Shown: positions 37,543-64,000 of the stretch, piece by piece
How the letters are laid out: each line of letters starts with the position of its first letter
How positions within the stretch are numbered: position 1 is the stretch's first letter
NCBI GenBank assembly: GCA_012861695.1
Contig: JAAOOA010000026.1
Location: 8,278,661-8,342,660 of the forward strand
Source of the DNA: Trematomus loennbergii
Lineage: Eukaryota > Chordata > Actinopteri > Perciformes > Nototheniidae
Length of the DNA: 64,000 bases
Reading direction: 5' to 3'
The notes under the pieces: generated by a model
The model's database searches: none
What the model was told of the DNA's origin: nothing
Seen by the model: the letters and a program-made list of their open reading frames with translations, nothing else
Position numbers and translations under genes: made by a program

Positions 37543-37949
37543 TAAGATGGGAAACTGCTTTAGGCTGTATTACATCACTTTTTGTCACTAAATATTGGAC
37601 ACTTATAACAAAGATGGGTAAGAAATATTCCATTAATAAGAACAATTAGTTCAATTCAGGGCTTATTTGGCCAAATAGTTAATGTCTTGCCTATAGGAGG
37701 AACTCAAATAAAGTGCTAAGGAGTTATTAGTAAGGGGGAGAAAAAACCCACATACAAATAATAATAATAATAAAAAGGAATACAAATAATAATTTGTGCC
37801 TTGTACAAATAATAATTTGTGCCTTATATTTATAAAAATAAAATATAGATTACAATATCTATCAGCTATTACAACACACTAGATTATTATTATACGTTTT
37901 CTTTTTACTATTACTATTATTATATACAGACAGACAAAATCCCAGCTGC

Positions 37950-38526
37950 AGAGAGTTCATCTCCGCACCCAGCAGACTGGGCTCTGTGCCAGAGGGATGC
38001 AGGATGGTGCAGGATGAGGATGAGGGGAGGTGGGGAGGGGGTGAGAAGAAGTCGGGGGAGGGGGTGATGGGGGTGCACAGATGCCATGTGCCTTACATAA
38101 CATCAGCTGGCTCCGGATACAATTGGAGGATGTGAAACCGCTGGCAGCAGCAGCAGCAGCATCCATCCGCTGTGTGCCGCATTGCCCCGAGACAAAAACA
38201 AGGCCGTGCAGGGGGGGAGGTGGGGGGTGGTGGTGAGTTGAGAATGACCATAGATTGTTAAAATAAAGAGGGGGACGTAGGGTGAATGCATCACTCACTC
38301 ATGAGTATCACAATAAAGGAGTTGTGTATACGTGTAGGCCTATGTGTGTGTGTGTTGTGTGTGATGACTAGTGAGGGGAGGAAGGGGGAGTTTGTTTATT
38401 AGCTCTACCTGTCGCTGCCCGGTAGGCGGTGATAACGGGGGTGTGTGTGATGGGCGGCGGGGGGCGGAGCCGCTCGGACATGAGTAAATGACGTCAGGCC
38501 CTGGGTCGCCGAGCAGTGAAACAAAC
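37950..38526 (+). promoter_or_regulatory. cnnm4: cnnm4 promoter region with GC boxes and a CRE
   Basis: A GC- and G-rich block with an (AGC)n stretch (about 38141-38160) and GC-box-like GGGCGGCGGGGGGCGGAGCC (38451-38470). A perfect palindromic CRE, TGACGTCA, lies at 38489-38496, just ahead of the start codon. It overlaps an in-frame upstream ATG (38488). The CRE suggests CREB/ATF input, but this is not shown by the sequence alone. Confidence 0.6.
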
Positions 38527-55962
<17,436 letters not shown>

Positions 55963-58900
55963 CTAAAGTAGGAACTACACTACCTGCGCACTCACTCAAA
56001 CAACACACTCTCGCACTACTTCCTGTTTCCTGTTTGCTCGTTGTCTCCTGAACTTTTCTGTAGAGTTCTTGGGTATGCTGAGGATCAGCACTTTACGTGT
56101 ATTTTATAAACGGAGATCCTCTTTTATCCCTTCCTGCATGATCCCCTCCCGACACTAAAAAAAGATGCAGTATAGACACAAAGAAGGCAGAGGGAACACT
56201 AGTGATTACGATTGGAAATGAAGAATGGGTCTTGTGTGTGTGTTTTTAAAGGGTCAGTTCACCAGGATTACAAAAAGGCTTGCAAATGTTTTTAGTTTTA
56301 TTTTTTGTCCAGGTTTTGAGATTTCTGCCTCCACTTTTTAGTGAAAAATTAACTCAGAAGCAACGTGCCTCTACAAAACCAATTGTTCCAGTGTCTGTGG
56401 ATCATCTACTGACCTCACTGTGAACCGTTTTCACAGGAGATGCATTACAGTGAGGAAATCATCTGTATGACCACACTGGGGTCTGTAGACATCAATTCTG
56501 AAAAGCCACGTTGCTGTTCAAATAAAAATAAAATGCATTTGCTTATAAACTACAAAATATATCCATGTTACTTGTATAGACCCATATACTTATCTGCCTA
56601 TCAGAAAGAAAAAGAAAAATCTTCACGTCAACTGCCAAGTTGAAATAATGACTTGTAAAGTCCAATTTTGAGCCTGAAACCAAACAAACATGGACGCCTA
56701 ACATCAGCCAAAAACCATTGTTCAATGTTTTAAACCAAAATGTAGCAGATGTGTTTTCACAAAAGGTTTTATCCTGTAGAATAATGATCAAACATTAAAG
56801 TCCTTTGTTTTGAAGCGAAGATATCTCAAAACCTCTTCACATGAAACTAAAACTTTTTAGTGTTTTTTGTAATTAATGTGAACTGAACCTCAACATCATC
56901 ACTGGTAAGACATCAACAAAAAACTCACATTATAGGTTGGTGTTACCAGATCAGGGCTGGGGTCAGTATAGTTGGTTGACTCTCAATTTCCTTTTTTTTC
57001 CAAAGAGTAAAACTTTTGGTTTAAGTTTATGGTTTTATTTATGATAAGTATGACTTTAGTTTTGATTTTGTTCCATGGGGTGACTTTTATTAAGATGGAT
57101 GAGAACCAATACATTAGTTTGTCTGCTGCTTCTGTCTGTCAGTTCAGCACCAACAGACCAGAGTCACTGTACTGAGTGGAAGCCATACCAGTGATTTTGC
57201 ATGTTTTCACCCATTAATACAAACTGTGAATACTCTGCATTAGAATAATACACTGTTCAATTAATACAGTGTTTAAAAAAGCAAAATATGAATTGGCAAA
57301 TGTAATGTTTTATTACTTTTGTTATAGTTTATGAATGCTAATGTATTTTTATACACTACAAAACATTTATTGAAACCAATGGCAGTCTGAACACCCCAGA
57401 GTCAACAAGAGAGTACAAAGGATGTTATGCATGCAATATAAAATAGTAATATAATATAAATTAGACATGGAAATACTTCTAGAACTTGCAAAAACATCGG
57501 TATGGTCCTTAAAGTCACTAAATCTGGTGATGTGAGGTGGATGTTTATGGCCTCTTGACCAAGGCAATATATTTAAAATTATTTAATTTCCAAGAGTGAT
57601 ATTTATTTATGTAAAGTATATTTATATATACATATATATATATTGACATTTAATTTGTTTTATATTTTAGAGATTCTATTTATTTTTTAGCTTTCTTTGG
57701 TTCTTGAAAGCAGTTGAAGTTGAAGGACAAGCTGCATTCTTCAGACACTGTTTCTTGTGAATGGATTCCTCACTGTGATGGAGCTCGGAGTGAAACCAGC
57801 TGCTTCTCAAATCACCATGACACCAAGCGCTGACCAAACTGGATCTTTAGAGGTTGTAACACTGTGCGTTCACTGACATTTGGATGGAAGTTACACTGGA
57901 ATGTTTCATTTGTTATTGTATGTGTAAGCATGCACATGTTGGATAACTCTGACAGAGTGACATGAAGACCAAATAAGAGCAAAGAGAAATGTAATGCTAT
58001 CTGTTTTCAGAAGCAAGTATGTGCTGTTCAAGTTTAATGAGGATATGTCTACATGTTTTTTGAGTCTGATAAGATACTCGGGAAGATTATGGTTGTAAGC
58101 AGAGCCGCAGCCAGGATTTTAGCAATACTGAATACCCCCAAAAAAGAACGTATTTCCATCTTTAAAGCATGAATCGGCAGTTTAATTATGTTTTCTGCTA
58201 TAGTCCTATATAATGGAGAGGCCTGAGAGGTTTTAGGTGAGGGGATTGATTCCTTCATATATGAGAGGAATCAACCTTTTCGTCTTACTCTTTGCAAGAA
58301 AACCAACAAAGCAAACTAAATTCTTTGGGTTAATGTATTCCTTCTTCTTCCCAACATTGCTAGTACCCAAAAAATGAATAGAAAGAAAATGCAGAAGTCA
58401 TGACCTTGGTGTCCTGAACAGTAGCCCCGGCCCTGATTCAGTCACAACTTGCAAACTGTTTTACGTTTATGGTTTTACATTTTAAGAAATACCCTTTTTA
58501 GCTTCCTTACCAACAGTTGGATGAGAAAAACAATACCACTCTTTACATCAAATATGAAGTTACTTTCCGGACACAGTTAGCTTGGCATGGCATAAACATT
58601 CTGCCCCACTACACACACAAGCTTTCTCATTTAATGGACAGATATGAGAGTGGAATTGATGTGCTCATCTAACTCTCAGCAAGAAAATAAGTGACTTGTG
58701 TTTCACACGTGTGTTTGTTAACCTTTGAGCTTGCCGTTAGCCCTGAGTTAAGGATTGACACTTGAATATTGAAAACACTCACAGCACAATAACTCTATGA
58801 GATTTAATGGACAACAAACATTCCACTGCATGTCTTCACACTACTGATGTTAACCCTGTCAGGACTAAATGTGGTGTGATAAACTCTCATGTTGCTTTCT

Positions 58901-60280
58901 GTTACCAGGCAAATGTACGTCTGTTTGCCACTTGAAACAATGTACAGTGAGGTACATTGTACTGTGTGTGTAAATGATACTGAACCTATTCAACCCATGT
59001 TTGCAGCAGACAAGGAGTTGGAGGAAGTTGGGTTGTGTTCCGGTGGAGATAAAGAGATTAACATGAAGACGACTGTAGCAGCTCACTCCTCACAGACTGA
59101 GCTCAGATGTTAAAGCTGCTAGCATGTAATCTACCTATTTTTTTCCTATGTATGCAGTGACACTGAAAATATTTAAAGTAACTGGAGATAAATTATTTTG
59201 TTGATATAGTGATTTATTAGAAAATATAAGACAATGAACAACTATTGTATAAGCAAGCACTGATTTGAAAAACACTTTAAACATGTCAGTTTTACACATG
59301 AGTCTGAAAAAAGTGATAATCCAAAGCATTTCTTCCTTTGTGGGAAGATTTTCCAAATTTGGATTTACAAGTTACGCTGGGGTCGCCCAAAATATTCCCA
59401 TATTCACTGTGGTATTTTGATTTTTTTTTAAATGAATGGGTAAATGCAACTCTGAAGCCCTAAATCAAGTTTATTTTCTCACCTTGAGGTCTTAAAGATG
59501 TAAAAAATCTACTTTTAAGACCTCATTATTTCAGTTATGTGCTCGCATGTTGATACATTTAATTGTGCTTTACCAAATGACCATACAGCAAACCTGTGTT
59601 CAAGCAATGCACAGAGAGTGGGGGAAGGAATGGGGTCCCAGCAGCTCATTTTTACCCCAGGGGCCCCCTATCAGGTGGCTCCGGCCCTGAAGAAAATCGG
59701 CACTCTGAAAACCTTAGATTTAATTCAGCAGGACCTTATAGAGTACTTACCTGAGGGGTAAACCTGCTAGTTAAATTAAAATATATAGTGGACTTAGCCT
59801 TATTGGATGAAAATGTAGACCTGCCTGCTGGTTCATATAGGTCTCATGTAGCAATTGGTCTTATACTGGTTTCCAGTAAAGCCACTGGTTGGCTGTGTGA
59901 CTGCCAGTTTGTGTACTGGGAAATGTGCAAACAATGGTTCTACTTATTCATGTTGTATTTATTGTAAACATTGTATTTATTGGTTTTGTTTTGTTTTGTT
60001 ATAGGCACCTGAGGGTGTGGTTCTGTTAAACGGGCTTCCAGCTGTGAGAAGCAGCATTTATTGGGTTAATTTACCCAGAAACACTGTGTTCAGTTCCCTG
60101 ATTGCTGTTTGTGTGATATGACTGTAAATACTCTGTACATGAAGAGAGCGGCATTTGTGTGATGCTGAAAGAAATGTTTAAAATAGCTCTATTTATAATG
60201 AGAGATGAGATGTTATTTCAAGTTTTATTCCCCATTGTTTTGCTAGGAAGGCATTAAATAGCAATAAACATTGCACAGAG
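55963..60280 (+). other. cnnm4 3' UTR candidates and intergenic DNA
   Basis: AT-rich with AU-rich-element-like ATTTATTTA (57600-57690). AATAAA signals occur at 56521 and about 60263; the distal one follows a UTR-like stretch with no other exons, so a UTR of over 4 kb is possible. 58470-58640 resembles a common teleost repeat (GATGAGAAAAACAATACCAC). No coding exon is seen. Confidence 0.4.
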
Positions 60281-62060
60281 TTGACCTCAAATATTAATGT
60301 ACAACTATCTTCTGTAGCCTTCTTCATTATTAGCCATGATAACCAAAGGTTTTTTTTATCTGCAAAAAATGCTTTCCCATCCTTCCCCTTTCCTGACATC
60401 CTTCGCCATCCTTTGTCTCCGTCTATTTGTCTCTCCTCCCACGCTTCCATCTCACTTTCCCTCCTCTCATTTTTCCCGGCCCTTATCTTGACTTGTCTCC
60501 CGCCGCTCAAAAGTATTGAAATTCCTGCGGCTTTGACTACCGGTCTCATTTGCTAAGCTTTTTATTGTTCAGACCTTTTTTCTACCATGGGATTGAAGCG
60601 GGGGAGCAGGGCTTATCAGCAACTCCTGTCGTGTTGTTTTTAGCCCTGCAGCGGTGTGATGATTAGACCTGTACGAAGGTTAAATATTTTCTGGAGCAGG
60701 GTTCTCAGGCCAGTGAGTTTTCCACACTGTGTATCATTCACAAATGGATTGTTGAAATAGTTTAGGGTTTCATGCATGTGGAGCGATGCAGAAACAAAGG
60801 AGAGGAGAATGAAGTGCCCCAAAACATGTTTTTGCATCTATTATCATTCTTCTGTGGAGCTTACTTTGTACCAGACAGATATTAGGCCGTATCTATCAAC
60901 TTTTTCAGAGTTGCAGTGCAGTATTGAGATAATTCAAGCACATAAAGGACACAAATATGTATAGGCAAGCGTTGCAACAAAACTTTAAATAAATCCAGGT
61001 GTTGGAATTATGGATTTAAATATGGAGGTAAACTTATTTTCCTTTTTAATATCCCAAGGGTGTATAAAGTCGATACTTGTTTGGCAGGTTTGAATATTCA
61101 GAAATGGCTACATGTTTGTATTGGAGGGGAATTTTGTGTTATTGCAATGGCTGAACAAAGATGGAAGTACACTTCCAAACATTGGTTGTGTAACTTTAAA
61201 GCAATGTGTACATACTGTTTTATAAGTAATGTAAGGCATTTGAAGAAAACTATGAGGTTAATAAACCTGAGATATATTTCTCTACAGAAAATCTGTCTTT
61301 GTTTGATTCATATTCAAAGTTTTCTATGGATTACTGGAATTAAGTTTTCTGGTCTGCAGGATTTTTTCACTTCACGTTATCTGATGTGAGAAATATTTAC
61401 AGGACATTTGGGTGGATACTCACATTTTGTTATCAAAAGGAAGCTGGTTATTATATTTCTCTCATTCACAATCCTGCACTTCTCATACTGACTGCGATTA
61501 CAACCAAGAATAGGTTCAAGGTTCAAGGTTCTTTATTGTCAAACTAACATAGCTACAGAGTAATTATGTCGTTGAAAATCTTAGGTCACAGGCTTCTCCA
61601 ACAATGCAACAATAGCCTACACAACAGGGAATACGTTTTTTATGACTTTGAACAAATCAAAAAATGTATTGTGTTAAAGGTGCAACTCACTTTACAGGAT
61701 AGTTCAAATGTTTTGTTTTAAATAATACTATTTTTTCATTCATTGAATTAAACAAAGAACTAAATATAAAAGTGAGAGAAAATAAAAAACAGACTTGAGA
61801 AAGGGATAAACCAATTCTTCAAATCTAATGTGATTACATTTGCATTGATTCAATTGAATGTGAACTGTGTCTAAGGCCCAGGGTGATGAATGACTTGTTT
61901 TCATGAAATCTAACAAAGATGGGCGTTAGCTCCTTCTTGCTTCGTTGTCTTGAATTGGCTGTGAGCTCACACTTACTCCAATTCGCTGGCTTTCAGAGGA
62001 GGCGGTGCTGTAAAACAAAACCATTCAGAACCAAGCTGAACAGATTTCCCAGAGCTCCGC
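60281..62060. other. Intergenic DNA between cnnm4 and cnnm3
   Basis: No gene seen. A retroelement 3' end (AGGTTCAAGGTTCTTTATTG) lies at 61513-61580. The rest is AT-rich and unremarkable until the GC-rich promoter of cnnm3. Confidence 0.55.
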
Positions 62061-62201
62061 CTGTATACGTAGAGCCAAAATGGCCGCCACGGAGCTCAGT
62101 TGCAGTGTTCGTTTTGTTTGGCTGGCTCAGCCCGGGTGGGCGGGGCCGTTGTGGGGCAGGAGTCACATGATCCGCACAGAGCCAGGCTGACCAATTCCAA
62201 T
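62061..62201 (+). promoter_or_regulatory. cnnm3: cnnm3 promoter/5' leader with upstream ORF
   Basis: GC-rich leader with a YY1-type AAAATGGCCGCC (62078-62089), whose ATG (62080) opens a 36-codon upstream ORF. That ORF ends at TGA 62188-62190, just 11 bases before the main start at 62202. An E-box-like GTCACATGAT lies at 62162-62171. The upstream ATG has a strong Kozak context and could limit translation of the main frame. Confidence 0.5.
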
Positions 62202-62905
62202 ATGGTGGCCAGCTTGGCAGGTCTATGGTTCCTGTTGAAGATATTGTTGTTCTGCGGAATCAGGTACGGCGCCTGCAGCCAAGAGGCTCCACTGGTGCTG
62301 GGGCTGCGACTGGAGAACCCGGCGGGCCTGGTGTGCATGAAGGACCGCATCATCTCGGCGCCAGAAGGAGCCACGTTCAAGCTCCGTCTCTACGGGACTG
62401 AGCTGAATGGAAGCTGGCCGTGGGTGGCGTTCGCTGGGGCAGCTGGCGGAGCAGCAGGGGCGGTCGGGGATGCGCCTGACCCCTGCGGACAGGAGTCCAG
62501 CCATGGGCAGTCTGCCTTCCAGGTAACGGGGGTGTTCACCCCGGATGAGAAATACAGCGGGCTCATAACGGTGGAGGTCCGAAAAAGGAGCATCTCTGCG
62601 GGGGTCGGCAGCGGGAAGTCCTACTACCACCTGTGCGTGCTGAGCGGGGGGAAATGGGCTTCTTCGGGCCCGGACAGGCTGCGGATCAACACCGACACCG
62701 GGCTGCCCGCAGACTACATCCCGCCCTGGGGCTGGCGGTGCTGGTGGTGTTGCTGCTGCTGGTGTGCGGACTGCTGAGGACAGTGAACCTCAGCCTGCTG
62801 TGGCTGGACCCCGTGGAGCTGTATGTGCTCCACAGCTGCGGGTCCGAGGAGGAGAAGCGGGCCGCCAAGCGTCTGGAGCCCATCAGGAGGAGAGGGAACT
62901 TCCTG
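62202..62905 (+). CDS. cnnm3: Metal transporter CNNM3, first coding exon (partial gene)
   Basis: N-terminal part of a CNNM/ACDP family magnesium transporter. A signal peptide starts at MVASLAGLWFLLKILLFCG. The extracellular domain follows (VLGLRLENPAG, FKLRLYGTEL, YSGLITVEVRKRS, YYHLCVLSGGKW). The first DUF21 helix (LAVLVVLLLLVCGLLRTVNL) and LWLDPVELYVLHSCGSEEEK come next, ending RRRGNFL at a perfect GTAAGT donor (62906). The gene sits directly downstream of cnnm4 on the same strand, as CNNM3 does in other vertebrates, and the sequence is clearly not cnnm4. After IPPW (about 62730) the frame must shift by one missing base, or a short deletion, to continue into the helix. The intron here is earlier than in cnnm4, whose first exon spans the whole DUF21 region. 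Later exons lie outside the window. Confidence 0.85.
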
Positions 62906-64000
62906 GTAAGTTTCTGAAAACAAGGTGGGAAAGTCACATATGAGCAGGCAGAGTCGGGACAGCTGTTAGGGTATTACTATGACTCTTCCCAAGGTTATTG
63001 CCTACATTAATACAACTAATCTTGTTATAATAATGAATAATATTGAAAATGTATGTGTCATAATTTGCATACACAGAGATAATCTGAACAAGCCAGATCC
63101 AAAACTGTTAAAAGTTTTTGGTTTTGTTGACATTTTGAAATGACAAATCAAGGTTTTTAGAGAGGGGATCCTGGGTATCTTTTTGTATCATTCCCCAAAT
63201 CAAAGATACTATTAACAGCCACGTAACAATATATACTTTGTGCCATGTTTTCTAAGGATACTTAGATACTTAGATCATTATTCAGGCTATTAATAACATA
63301 TTACCAACCCCTTTTGTAAAAACCTTGACAAAATAGATGGGAGTGAAACTGGAAAGTTTGTAAGTGCTACTGATGTGAAGAATTCTGGCTCAGAGTATGA
63401 GAAAGACATTATTTTGAGATACTACCTTTTTATAAATAGTTTTGTAAAATTCTTCTCCTTCTTTTTCAAAGTGATCTAGTTATTTCATACATACAGAGAA
63501 TTTGTGTATTACACATTTCAGAATATTTAATTTTGAGGGATTTAGTAGACAGAGGAAAAAAACATCAAAATGTGTTTTGGATTTTTATTTTCGCTAGTCT
63601 GAAAGAAAGACATGTTATGGAACAAAAATAGTCCAAACTCAAAATTGTACAATGTTTTTGCCTGTAGTGCCTTTATCAATAAAAGACAACACACATAACT
63701 CTGCAAGAGGCTAGGCATTAAATAAAATAATGTCAATGCACATTCTCTCCTACACTTAAATAAGACAGTTAACCCTTTATCGGGCGAGGAACCATATTTG
63801 GTAACTTCCGCACACACCAAACATGGCGTCCCTCAGTGAGGTCGAGAAGCATGTGGTCTTCTCCCAGCCAATCAGCAAAGATCACTCTACGCCACAGAGC
63901 GCGCCATTGGGGAATTTGACCAATCAGCAGAGGCCTAAAACGCGTTGGGGTTAGGGTTAACCTAATAGTGCCCTATAAAGTGTTAAGTCTGTAAAAACAG
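62906..64000 (+). other. Start of cnnm3 intron 1, no further exon in window
   Basis: Begins with the GTAAGT donor, then AT-rich sequence. I find no continuation of the DUF21 domain (an expected [12 protein letters not shown] start) before the window ends. The last 200 bases are more CpG-rich (GGCGTCCCTCAGTGAGG, around 63824) but show no clear exon. Confidence 0.5.

Noticed and set aside
37957..38298. 113-codon Pro/His-rich minus-strand frame
   Set aside because: Comes from the G-rich promoter of cnnm4; low complexity and no domain.

Overview
This window is vertebrate genomic DNA, almost certainly from a teleost fish, probably a percomorph. The evidence is the exon-intron structure, very AT-rich introns, abundant fish-type dispersed repeats (TTAA-flanked MITEs, a PIF/Harbinger-like MITE, L2-like LINE pieces, the common 'AGTACTTGAGTA' repeat) and microsatellites. 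I see no prokaryotic, plasmid or phage features. The species cannot be told from the sequence alone.

Four protein genes lie in a row on the + strand. (1) zfyve16 (endofin, a FYVE-domain endosomal Smad/PP1 scaffold): a likely non-coding first exon near 2150-2270, then 17 coding exons from 4768 to 23877. (2) A SEC14L2/3-like lipid-transfer gene (CRAL-TRIO plus GOLD): 12 coding exons, 28354-35766. (3) cnnm4, a magnesium transporter of the ancient-conserved-domain family: 7 coding exons, 38527-55962. (4) The first coding exon of cnnm3, 62202-62905; the rest lies beyond the window. Adjacent CNNM4 and CNNM3 is a conserved vertebrate tandem. A possible first exon of a divergent minus-strand gene sits at 335-355.

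The reading frames are broken by about a dozen single-base indels. All but one are missing bases, and where the site can be placed they tend to fall in or beside homopolymers. Two hit splice donors. When they are discounted, every complete gene has a coding length that is an exact multiple of three (1451, 415 and 900 residues). I therefore read them mainly as base-level assembly errors, not as pseudogenes.

Introns and intergenic DNA hold the mobile DNA. There are two same-orientation PIF/Harbinger-like MITEs in zfyve16, a dead L2-like LINE next to an internally deleted second LINE, several TTAA-flanked piggyBac-type MITEs (one nested cleanly inside another repeat), and a hAT-type element with a long G tract. 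The most distinctive feature is an exact 33-bp triplication across the exon 4 splice donor of cnnm4. It gives three identical in-frame donor sites. I found no evidence of a wholly new biological system; the best leads are this donor triplication, an early intron in cnnm3, and a cnnm3 upstream ORF.
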